Shown: piece by piece, positions 54,301 to 63,153 of the stretch
Layout of the letters: every line of letters starts with the position of its first letter
Numbering within the stretch: position 1 is the stretch's first letter
Source: Liolophura sinensis
Lineage: Eukaryota > Mollusca > Polyplacophora > Chitonida > Chitonidae
Reading direction: 5' to 3'
Assembly (NCBI RefSeq): GCF_032854445.1
Contig: NC_088298.1
Coordinates: forward strand, 4,830,160-4,894,159
DNA: 64,000 bases
The notes under the pieces: generated by a model
Database searches by the model: none
What the model saw: only the letters and a program-made list of their open reading frames with translations
Told to the model about the DNA's origin: nothing
Made by a program: the position numbers and the translations under genes

Positions 54301-57300
54301 ACTTTCCAGGGAAACCTTGAAATTCCTTCAATAAAAAGTTTATATTAGGATATATTCCCTTCGAAGCACATGATTTTTCAGTTTATTTATTTATTTGATT
54401 TGTTTATCCCCCGTACTCAAGAGTTGGCCTATTTCACTTTACGACAGCGGTCAGCACTGTAGTTCGCTTGGAGTCATTGTTACATACGGCCGGAGAGGAA
54501 GCCAGCCTTGAACTCGCAGCGATGGCATTGGTGCGTTGTTTTAATGTTAAATATCATATTGTTTGAAATGGACGGATAAACAAAATATGCATCCATCCTA
54601 GTGTCGTGGGGGCCGTGACTTAGGCCGTGACTTATCGCAATACGCCAGGCCGTGACTTACCACAATACACCAGGCCGTGACTTACCAGGCCGTGACTTAC
54701 CACAATACACCAGGCCGTGACTTACCACAGTATGCAGTGATCGTAGGTAACTAGCAATGTTGTTCTAAGGGACATAACTCTTAGGCGTTACACAGGAGGG
54801 GAATCCCCAACATGTGCGTTGACACTGAGCGAAACGATCGTTCTGATTGGTTGATCGGGAGGATGAGATCGGTTGTCCGCCATCTTCAATTAAAAGTTCT
54901 ATGACATGTAAATCATTTGTCTCGTCTCGTCTGTGTTACAGGTAAGATTCAGAAGCCACCTGCCCCTCGGTAACACGCCATTTAGTTCTTGTTGTGTTGT
55001 AGTTCCTAGCTGATCTGGCGATTAGCTTTGAAGATATTTTTGGAAGAATAGTTCATAACTCTAAAAGTACATGTTCGCTTGTTGTTACAAGCCCAAGAGC
55101 GTTAAATCCTTGTTAGAATTAGTCTGAGATATAATGCTACACTAGTATGGCAGAGTTCATAGCTTTGATGCATTTGTATTCATGATACAAGTAACCCTAA
55201 GAGCTCAGTGTAGTTACGTATGTAACAAAGTGACTTAATTCAGTCAATGTTCGAAAGGGTGTACATAAACCCGCTTGTGATTGTAGCGATTCAGGGGAGA
55301 CAATTCTCAATGGCATTCTAATTCAGGGGGAAATACTCTGTCCGGAATTATGATGTGATATCACTGTATACGTTGTATTGAGATTGACTGTCCGCCATCT
55401 TCAATTAAAAGTTCTGTGCCATCTAAATAATTTGTCTCGTCTCGTCTGTGTTACAGCCCTACATTGCGCCAGACCATAGGAAGGGCAACAAATACACCAG
55501 GCCGTGACTTACCACAATACACCAGGCCGTGACTTACCGCAATGCATTAGGCGGTGATTTACCGCAATACACTAGGCCGTGACTTACCACAATACACCAG
55601 GCTGTGACTTATCACAATACCCCAGGCCGTGACTTACCACAATACACGATGCCGTGACTTACCACAATGCCTTAAGCCGTGACTTACCGCAATACACCAG
55701 GCCGTGACTTACCACAATACACTAGGCCGTGACTTACCACAATACACCAGGCCGTGACTTACCACAATACACGAGGCCGTGACTTATCACAATACCCCAG
55801 GTCGTGACTTACCACAATACACGAGGCCGTGACTTACCACAATGCATTAAGCCGTGACTTACCGCAATACACCAAGCCGTGACTTACTACAATACATTAG
55901 GCCGTGACTTACCATAATACACCCGGCCTTGACTTACCACAGCACACCGGGCGATTATTTTCCACAATATACCAGGCCGTGACTTACCACAATACACCAG
56001 GCCGTTACTTACCACAATACCCCAGGCCGTGACATACCACGATTCACGAGGCCGTGACTTACCACAATACACCGTGACTTTCCGCGATACACCAGGCCGT
56101 GACTTACAGCTATACACCAAGCCGTGACTTACCGCTATACACGAGACCGTGACTGACCACAATACCCTTGACCGTGACTTACCGCGGTACACCAGACCGT
56201 GACTGACCACAATACCCCAGGCCGTGACTTACCACAATACACGAGGCCGTGACTTACCACAATACACCGTGACTTTCCGCGATACACCAGGCCGTGACTT
56301 ACCGCTATACACCAAGCCGTGACTTACCGCTATACACGAGACCGTGACTGACCACAAAACCCTTGACCGTGACTTACCGCTGTACACCAGGCCGTGACTT
56401 TCATGGTCTGTGTGGTGATATCCTGTAACACAAAGTAACTGACCGATGTAACAGTTGCATGTTGGAGGAGTGAGTGACTATTAACAGGAAATCCGATTAT
56501 TCTACTGGGATGGTGTATAACGGGAAAATAACTCTGGCGATATGGATGTGTTCTAAGAAAAACAAAATTTCGGTTTTGTCAACACACAGTGAGACACCTT
56601 CAGACACGATATTAGTAACCAGTGGCCCAGTCTGACACCAATCACTTTATATGTATTTATTTATTTCATTGGCGTTTTACGCCGCACGCAAGAATATTTC
56701 ACTTATACAAGGGCGGCCAGTAACTTTCTAAGAATGCATTCTGTTATTATATCATAATACAATGTCATGTTCAGCACAAATTCCTGTTAGCCTAATACAT
56801 TCTTTATGTTGAGTTAATACAGTACGTGGGTTTTATTTAACAGAACAATCTACTGAAGTCATAAAACACATTCTAGCATAACTTAGGCAGCAGACTTTCG
56901 GCTAAATTTTAGATTATTAGATATTTTCCATTTTTTTCTTGGAGAGTGCGTGTGTTAAATGACCATAAACGGCGTGAAATTCGCGTGTTAGTCTTGTGGG
57001 GGTTTTTTAAAACAAAATTCGCCCTGACAAGCGGTATTTTGCATTACAAGAGCCGTGTCTATAACGAACGGCCGATGAAGTGGGTCTGTTTGTGCAGCAT
57101 AACATTCGTTGACGAAGACCACTGTCTGTCATGTAAGTATATATATCACCCGTGGAAAAGCTCGTCAGTAACTTAACAAAGGTATGTGGTTTTCCCGGGC
57201 CCACTGGCTTCGTTAACACAACTCAAACTCATCGTATGAAGTCATAAAATTTTGAGAAAGGTGTACAAACAACAAGGAAATAAATAAAATACTGTAATTC

Positions 57301-58996
57301 TTCAGCCTTTTGGCGTGTTTGCAAGGTGTTCGTTCAAGCAAATTCTGGCGGGATTTTTCTGTGAAGACTGATAAAATTATACTTTTTTTTTAACCCCTGA
57401 AAAACCAAACCGAGCCAATGTAATTTTCTCCATAATCAAATTTAAAACATGCGTAAATGGCACTGAAAGTTGCTCTTTCATATGCGAAAAGGTTGAGGAA
57501 TTAGGGTAAAGAAGTACCGGTGAGCTCGGTGTCAGTATACTGTAAATGGGTAAGGCGTCAAATCTGTTGTCTGCAGCATAGCATTTTAGCGAGGCGGCAC
57601 TATGAATTCATGTTCGGGTAGGTCCAACTTGCATAAGAGTACATTTGAATGCAATTGTGTTCGAAGGAACATTAGACGTCAATCAAAACAAATCAGAACA
57701 AAACAACACAGTGGCTCTCAACAAAATAATCTGTCAAATTTAACAGAAAGTCTGCTGTTTGAATTATGTCAGAATGTATTGTGGTACTACAACAGATTAT
57801 TCTGTCATTTTGCAGCATATTTTTGTTTTTGTTGAATACAGCAAACATATGCTATAAATTCAAAGTATTTAGATAGTAAAGATAGTATTAGACTAACAGG
57901 CGATTATGCGAATATGACCCATTATGTTATTATAGATATTATAATAGAATACATCCCAGTATCACTCAGACAACAGACTTTCCCTTTAAATGAACAGATT
58001 ATGTTTTTGGAATATGTATACCATTTGGCACGCAATTACCAGTTTGGCCACATGGTTTGGGCCAGAAATTCTTTAGGCAGAAGAGTTCTCTAACATACAC
58101 ATTATACAAACAGCAGGGTGGACAGACAAAAAAAATGGACCAGAGCACGGACTGTTTTAGGCCGGAAAGGGTCCAAACTCCTTACAACGCATGCGCCGCT
58201 CGCGACATTCGCTTTGCATCACTACCACAGAAAAATCTTGAAATCACGGGTCACGGTGATGAGGCAGTAAATGATGTCAGACATCACAAACGGTCTGTTT
58301 CAACATTTGTTTCTGATAATACTTGATACAAACGCATTCTGTTTATCCAAAATACGCACAACAAGATTCAAACTAATGCCTGAAACCATTTTATTGATGA
58401 ATACTGATTTGGTTCCATGCGAGAAGATAAGCGGTGAGAGTACTCTTACTTACGTCACACATAGGCTCCAACGGTCAAGCTTGTCTATAAGAATATATCA
58501 TATACATTTCGGAATTTCCAGTAAAAGAAGTCTTACCAGTAACTCTATGTTTAGCAGCTCGAATGAGATTCGCACGTGCACCGATCTAGACTGGTCCAAT
58601 ACGGGCCGTATTGATCGGGTGTAGTTTGCGAATATGGCAGTCCGGAGAGCGCTTTCGTGATGGTAGCCATGGCCCGCCAGGACGGAAGCTTTATTAAAAC
58701 GAAAGAAAAAATTTATAATCAATTAAATCTTAAAATGCTTTGTTCGTCAGCGTGGTTACAAATATTTCTCTGTTTGTCAGCAACCTCCGGATGCGGTCGT
58801 GGGTTTTCCCCCCGGGCTCTTGATGCTCAGTTTCCTCCTACCATAATGCTGGGCCGCCGTCGAATGAGTGAAATATTCTTGAGTACTGCGTAAAACACCA
58901 ATCAAATAACTAATTAACTAACTACCTAAATAAATGTTTCTCACCTCTCTTCTGCAGTATTATTACCCAGACGAAAGTCCAGCACACAGTTAACAT
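50824..58996 (-). CDS. Cys-loop receptor subunit, nicotinic acetylcholine receptor family (non-alpha)
   Basis: This encodes a subunit of a pentameric ligand-gated ion channel in the plasma membrane. Joining (minus strand) 58996-58945, 58688-58537, 56422-56378, 54079-53961, 53689-53163 and 51305-50824 gives 458 residues with all phases matching. There is a signal peptide (about 1-23) and a ligand-binding domain with loop D Trp (W80), WTP of loop A (W114) and a Cys-loop C157-C171 enclosing YYPFD. TM1 lies at about 237-260, TM2 about 267-286, TM3 about 300-323 and TM4 near the C-terminus. TM2 carries E265 at -1', L275 at 9' and D286 at 20', which predicts a cation channel. There is no vicinal Cys pair in loop C, the loop B Trp is Val (V178) and the loop A Tyr is Met (M121). 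This fits a non-alpha subunit contributing the complementary face, or an orphan receptor. The 45-nt exon 3 is the size expected for nAChR genes. Confidence 0.95.
51596..51843. repeat. Foldback with perfect 45-bp inverted repeats
   Basis: 51596-51640 and 51799-51843 are exact reverse complements (arm starts AAACACCAACACAGACAAGC). The 158-bp centre is itself partly palindromic (GTTTCCCCCTCCTCGAAGGG against CAAAGGGGTTCAAGGGGGAT). A third, partial copy of the arm (ACAAACAAGCCAGACAAACA) lies at 51979-51998. It is in nAChR intron 5. Confidence 0.92.
52031..52289 (+). mobile_element. MITE family 1, copy 5, right end truncated
   Basis: It starts after a TA with AAGGAGTTTCGAGTTTGAAC and stays homologous to the family until GTGATACAGTATGACTT, where it breaks before the terminal repeat. 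It lies in nAChR intron 5. Confidence 0.75.
52434..52515 (+). repeat. Dispersed repeat pair, copy 2
   Basis: Partner of 23878-23962, in nAChR intron 5. Confidence 0.7.
53163..53689 (-). CDS. nAChR-like exon 5 (Cys-loop, TM1, TM2)
   Basis: Acceptor GGGTTTTCAG, donor GTCG|GTAAGC. It encodes residues 124-298: the Cys-loop C157-C171 with 13 residues between the cysteines, an N-glycosylation sequon (N186-M-T), the loop C region with no CC pair, then LRPFFLINLVVPLMLLSALN (TM1) and SGERISLSITTLLTYAVFLS (TM2). It ends VIGDSLPNTSRSSPIV. Confidence 0.97.
53961..54079 (-). CDS. nAChR-like exon 4 (loop A)
   Basis: Acceptor GACCTTTACAG, donor AACAC|GTGAG, phases 0 in and 2 out. It encodes KWKDELLVWDKIQYGG and FYVHAEDEFDVWTPYIIVMN (residues 84-122). 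The W.DE.L.W...YGG...VWTP pattern is the standard one for this exon. The loop A Tyr is replaced by Met (M121). Confidence 0.96.
54379..54534 (-). mobile_element. SINE family A, internally deleted
   Basis: Antisense, TTTATTTATTTGATTTGTTT, GTACTCAAGAGTTGG, then directly into TACGGCCGGAGAGGAAGCCA. Confidence 0.75.
54600..56405 (-). repeat. 25-bp minisatellite in nAChR intron 3, made from the exon 3 5' splice site
   Basis: On the gene strand the unit is GTAAGTCACGGCCTGGTGTA plus TTGTG. The unit nearest the exon (about 56378-56399) is exon 3 itself: its last 22 bases and donor GCG|GTAAGTCACGG match the repeat. About 36 more units continue to 55485 and a further block lies at 54608-54735. Between the blocks, at about 54736-55484, is other DNA that contains a 70-bp direct repeat (54868-54944, 55389-55456). 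Most units keep a GTAAGT donor in sense orientation. Confidence 0.93.
56378..56422 (-). CDS. nAChR-like exon 3 (45 nt, loop D)
   Basis: Acceptor TTTGTGTTACAG, donor GCG|GTAAGT, phase 0 at both ends, exactly 15 codons: DITTQTMKVTAWCTA. In nAChR genes this position is filled by a 45-nt exon of the pattern D-x3-Q-x6-W-x3. The Asp, Gln and Trp fall in the right places, and both neighbours have matching phases. The last 22 bases are also the first unit of the adjoining minisatellite. Confidence 0.9.
56651..56721 (-). mobile_element. SINE family A, tail fragment
   Basis: Antisense, TATTTATTTCATTGGCGTTT, TACGCCGCACGCAAGAATAT, ending GGGCGGCCAGTAA. Confidence 0.75.
58537..58688 (-). CDS. nAChR-like exon 2 (N-terminal helix, first beta strands)
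   Basis: Acceptor TTCGTTTTAATAAAG, donor TTACTG|GTAAG, phases 1 in and 0 out. It encodes SVLAGHGYHHESALRTAIFA, NYTRSIRPVLDQSRSVHVRI and SFELLNIELL (residues 19-68). The L...(L/I)F..Y....RPV......V.V...L.L..I pattern is typical of nAChR N-termini. N-Y-T is a glycosylation sequon. Confidence 0.95.
58707..58915 (+). mobile_element. SINE family A subfamily with alternative middle segment
   Basis: The tail half is standard (GTGAAATATTCTTGAGTACT, CAATCAAATAAC). Upstream of CAGCAACCTCCGG, however, it carries CAATTAAATCTTAAAATGCT and TCGTCAGCGTGGTTACAAAT, a segment found elsewhere in the window only in the inverted copy at 59389-59744. It lies in nAChR intron 1, about 20 bp before exon 2 on the gene strand. 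Confidence 0.8.
58945..58996 (-). CDS. nAChR-like exon 1 (start codon and signal peptide)
   Basis: The ATG is at 58996-58994, followed by MLTVCWTFVWVIILQKR, a hydrophobic signal peptide, and the donor AGAG|GTGAG in phase 1. Joined to exon 2 it gives QKR-A-SVLAGHGYHHESA. An in-frame ATG further upstream (59152) would place polar sequence before the hydrophobic core, so the inner ATG is preferred. Confidence 0.88.
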
Positions 58997-59121
58997 TTTC
59001 ACTTTGATTAGGCTACAAAACATGTGATTTCGGACGTGCTCAAAGTCCGTTCTACACACCCGTATATATTCCTCAGCACACTGTCCGTTTCCGATAATAA
59101 GGCGAGTTGAGAAATTGCTTG

Positions 59122-59254
59122 GCACTATATAACGATCGATTTGAAGTGACAAATCACAAACGACTCATGCATATTCAAAAGAGTGCACGGCTCCAGTATG
59201 CAAATGTAACCTCTTATACGATACGGGAGTATCAAGGATTTGTACTATTTGCAT
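59122..59254 (-). promoter_or_regulatory. Candidate nAChR-like promoter: TATA-like box and two octamers
   Basis: On the gene strand a TTATATAG element lies at about 59132-59125, some 130 bp before the ATG. Two POU-type octamers occur upstream in opposite orientation: ATGCAAAT on the plus strand at 59198-59205 and ATTTGCAT at 59247-59254. The layout would suit a neuron-expressed gene under POU-factor control. This is inference from motifs only. Confidence 0.35.
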
Positions 59255-59388
59255 CTGAAGTACATTAGAAGTAGCGTTGAATATGGCTTAAGTGTTGCAC
59301 GTGTTGCTCCACCAAATATAACGTTGCCATTGACCTAAAAACAACAACATAATAATCTGTCAAATTTAACAAAAAGTCTGTTGTTTGA

Positions 59389-59744
59389 TGTATTTATTTA
59401 TTTCATTGGTGTTGTACGCCGCACTCAAGAATATTTCACTTATACGACGGCGGCCAGCATTATGGTAGGAGGAAACCGGGCAGACCCCAGTCGAGACCCA
59501 CGACCATCCGCAGGTTGCTGATAAACCGAGAAATATTTGTTACCACGCTGACGAACTTTTCACCTTTAAAACCCTTTAACGTTTCACAAAGCATTTTAAG
59601 ATTTAATTGTTTATGACAGACCGTCCCACATACGGCCGGAGAGGAAGCCAGCATGAGCTGGACTTGAACTCACGGCGACCGCATTGGCGAGAGGCTCCTG
59701 GATCATTACGCTGTGCTAGCGCGCTAACCAACTGAGCTTAGCGA
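59389..59744 (-). mobile_element. SINE family A subfamily, full length with ~104-bp alternative middle segment
   Basis: Antisense complete copy: tail 59389-59519, extra segment about 59520-59630, head 59631-59744 ending CTAACCAACTGAGC. The extra segment on the element strand contains CAATTAAATCTTAAAATGCT and GTTCGTCAGCGTGGTAACAA and is shared with 58707-58780. Confidence 0.85.
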
Positions 59745-60128
59745 TGCTACAGAATATCATCTGTTACTGCAGCAGACAAGTACACATGCACTTATGGTCC
59801 GTTAATTCGACATAAAGGTTGTGTTTCACTAACGGAATATTATTCTGTCATAATAACAGAATATACATTTTAGCATCATTCAGACTTTGTCAAAATCAAT
59901 AACATACTTTTTTGAGTGAAGGCGCAGGTATTCACTCATTTTGCCAGATTTCTTAGAAAGATGTTTCGATGCGTGTTTGGAAGGCAGGATGACATCCTAC
60001 TGGCCAGTTTTGGCACCAAAAGTAATGTCTTATGACATTTATTTGCTGAAATTTTAATCTAGACATCAGTTATTGCAGACGTAAATCAACTCCATTGGAA
60101 AAATATATTGACAATAAATATTTATTGT

Positions 60129-62052
60129 CCTGGTGGACTAAACATCCCCGAGATCTGGTCCCTGCTGGTGGACTAAACATCCCCGAGGCCTGGTCCCTCC
60201 TGGTGGACTAAACATCCCCGAGACCTGGTCCCTCCTGGTGGACTAAACATACCCGAGGCCTGGTCCCTCCTGGTGGACTAAACATACCCGAGGCCTGGTC
60301 CCTGCTGGTGGACTAAACATCCCCGAGGCCTGGCCCCTGCTGGTGGACTAAACATCCCCGAGACCTGGTCCCTGCTGGTGGACTAAACATACCCGAGGCC
60401 TGGTCCCTCCTGGTGGACTAAACATACCCGAGGCCTGGTCCCTGCTGGTGGACTAAACATACCCGAGGCCTGGCCCCTGCTGGTGGACTAAACATCCCTG
60501 AGGCCTGTTCCCTCCCGGTGGACTAAACATCCCTGAGGCCTGGCCCCTGCTGGTGGACTAAACATACCCGAGGCCTGGCCCCTGCTGGTGGACTAAACAT
60601 CCCTGAGGCCTGTTCCCTCCTGGTGGACTAAACATCCCCGAGGCCTGGCCCCTGCTGGTGGACTAAACATCCCCGAGACCTGGTCCCTGCTGGTGGACTA
60701 AACATCCCCGAGGCCTGGTCCCTGCTGGTGGACTAAACATCCCCGAGGCCTGGTCCCTGCTGGTGGACTAAACATCCCCGAGGCCTGGTCCCTCCTGGTG
60801 GACTAAACATCCCCGAGAGCTGGTCCCTCCTGGTGGACTAAACATACCCGAGGGCTGGTCCCTCCTGGTGGACTAAACATCCCCGAGACCTGGTCCCTCC
60901 TGGTGGACTAAACATCCCCGAGAGCTGGTCCCTCCTGGTGGACTAAACATCCCCGAGACCTGGTCCCTGCTGGTGGACTAAACATCCCCGAGGCCTGGTC
61001 CCTCCTGGTGGACTAAACATCCCTGAGGCCTGGTCCCTCCTGGTGGACTAAACATCCCTGAGGCCTGGTCCCTCCTGGTGGACTAAACATCCCTGAGGCC
61101 TGGTCCCTCCTGGTGGACTAAACATCCATGAGGCCTGGTCCCTCCTGGTGGACTAAACATCCCCGAGGCCTGGCCCCTGCTGGTGGACTAAACATCCCCG
61201 AGACCTGGTCCCTGCTGGTGGACTAAACATCCCCGAGGCCTGGTCCCTGCTGGTGGACTAAACATCCCCGAGGCCTGGTCCCTGCTGGTGGACTAAACAT
61301 CCCCGAGGCCTGATCCCTCCTGGTGGACTAAACATCCCCGAGGCCTGGTCCCTCCTGGTGGACTAAACATACCCGAGGCCTGGTCCCTCCTGGTGGACTA
61401 AACATCCCCGAGGCCTGATCCCTCCTGGTGGACTAAACATCCCCGAGAGCTGGTCCCTGCTGGTGGACTAAACATCCCCGAGGCCTGGTCCCTGCTGGTG
61501 GACTAAACATCCTCGAGACCTGGTCCCTCCTGGTGGACTAAACATACCCGAGGCCTGGTCCCTGCTGGTGGACTAAACATCCCCGAGGCCTGGTCCCTCC
61601 TGGTGGACTAAACATACCCGAGGCCTGTTCCCTCCTGGTGGACTAAACATCCCCGAGAGCTGGTCCCTGCTTGTGGACTAAACATCCCCGAGGCCTGGTC
61701 CCTGCTGGTGGACTAAACATCCTCGAGACCTGGTCCCTGCTGGTGGACTAAACATCCTCGAGACCTGGTCCCTCCTGGTGGACTAAACATCCCCGAGGCC
61801 TGTTCCCTCCTGGTGGACTAAACATCCCCGAGAGCTGGTCCCTCCTGGTGGACTAAACATCCCCGAGGCCTGGTCCCTGCTGGTGGACTAAACATCCTCG
61901 AGACCTGGTCCCTCCTGGTGGACTAAACATCCCCAAGACCTGGTCCTTCCTGGTGGACTAAACATCCCCGAGGCCTGGTCCCTGCTGGTGGACTAAACAT
62001 CCTCGAGACCTGGTCCCTCCTGGCGGACTAAACATCCCCGAGGCCTGGTCCT
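60129..62052 (+). repeat. 35-bp minisatellite, about 55 copies
   Basis: Unit CTGGTGGACTAAACATCCCC plus GAGGCCTGGTCCCTG. Variation is limited to a few positions (CCCCG/ACCCG/CCTCG, GGCC/GACC/GAGC, CTGC/CTCC) that alternate in blocks, a sign of recent expansion and exchange. G+C-rich, unlike its surroundings. It starts about 1.1 kb upstream of the nAChR-like start codon. Confidence 0.97.
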
Positions 62053-62142
62053 TTTGCATTGTTATAACGTTATTGCATGTTAAATGTGATGACAACACAG
62101 CATTTCAAGTAATTCTAGATCAGCGACCTCTAATATATTACT

Positions 62143-62464
62143 CGGGACCGGTAGATCCAGGATCAATCCTTGATCGAGTCACACCTAAGACTTTAAAAGA
62201 GGAAGTTGTAACTTCCTCGCTTGGCCTTCAGCATGAAGGGGATAGTGCAACGACTGGTTGACCCGTATCAGTATAATGGCTCGGGCGGGGCGGCTTACTT
62301 GCCTTCGGTAAGTCGTCTCAGTGAAGCAGCACTAAATAAAAGAGCGGTGGAAATCCGTCCTGCTACAAGGAGGCACATTACACGTACATGCACCCTAAAG
62401 ATTCCTTCGTCGTCATATGACTGAAAAATTGTTGAGTACGACATTAAACCCCAAGCCCTGGAGC
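62143..62464 (+). mobile_element. Second SINE family, 5'-truncated copy with 16-bp target duplication
   Basis: About 95% identical by eye to the copy at 31432-31796 but lacking its first ~40 bp (the A box). Perfect flanking duplications CCTCTAATATATTACT lie at 62127-62142 and 62465-62480. The truncation and duplication are the marks of LINE-type retrotransposition. The insertion lies just past the 35-bp minisatellite. Confidence 0.9.
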
Positions 62465-62549
62465 CCTCTAATATATTACTATGTTTATCATCGCTGCATC
62501 TTTTAACACACAAAAACACTGTTTAAATTTGACACCACGACCGTTTCAT

Positions 62550-62740
62550 TCAAGACAGAAATGTGTTACCCCAACACAAACGTGTTAAATAAATGTGAAG
62601 TGTAACACAGTAATAAAACACAAAGAAGACCTTGTGTTATTTCAACACGTGATAGAGGAATTCAAATATGACACAAGACTTTTGTTGGGAATTTTGTGTT
62701 CATACAACACAAGTGTTTGTTGTGTGCTGCTGGGGGTCGT
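62550..62740. repeat. Cluster of short AACAC/GTGTT inverted motifs
   Basis: GTGTTACCCCAACACAAACG, TGTGTTATTTCAACACGTGA and CAACACAAGTGTTTGTTGTG make several small overlapping hairpins. Possibly a decayed MITE. Confidence 0.5.
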
Positions 62741-62879
62741 TCAGTTTGGTACCATTTAAGCATTTACATGAACAGTTCGAATAAAACCCCAGCTGAAGCA
62801 AACTGACTCTGGTTACGTGTGACCATTTTTCAGCTATTCACACTGTCGTGGCTGCTCTGGTTCTACTCTCTATGCTGTG

Positions 62880-63153
62880 GGTTTATTTATTTATTTATTT
62901 TATTGGTGATTTACGCCGTATACTCAAGAATGTTTCAATTATACGACAGCGGCCAGTATTATGATGGCAGAGCCAATATTAAACCTACGACCATCTGCAG
63001 ATTGCTGGATAACCTTCCCACGTACGACCAAAATAAAACAAAAAACAAGAAAGCATGAATTGGTCTTGAATTCACAACGACCGCATTGGTGTGAGGCTCC
63101 TGCACGATAAGTCATTGCGGCGTGCTAGCACGCTAAACACCTCGGCCATGGAG
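62880..63153 (-). mobile_element. SINE family A, near full length, diverged
   Basis: Antisense, TTTATTTATTTATTTTATTG, ACGACAGCGGCCAGTATTAT, CACAACGACCGCATTGGTGT and GCGTGCTAGCACGCTAAACA. An AAAATAAAACAAAAAAC insertion lies in the body. Confidence 0.83.

Noticed and set aside
55887-56210. 107-codon minus frame with VSHGLVYCGKSRPG repeats
   Set aside because: Product of the 25-bp donor satellite; the period is not a multiple of three, and the region is intronic.
58430-58500. A 28-31-nt minus exon (KLDRWSLC) before a strong GTAAGT, as nAChR exon 3
   Set aside because: Wrong length and no family residues. The 45-nt exon at 56378-56422 fits length, phase and the D...Q......W pattern.
62073-62424. 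Two plus frames near 62.1-62.4 kb that are also found at 31.4-31.7 kb
   Set aside because: They lie inside the second SINE family and are repeated only because the SINE is; non-coding.
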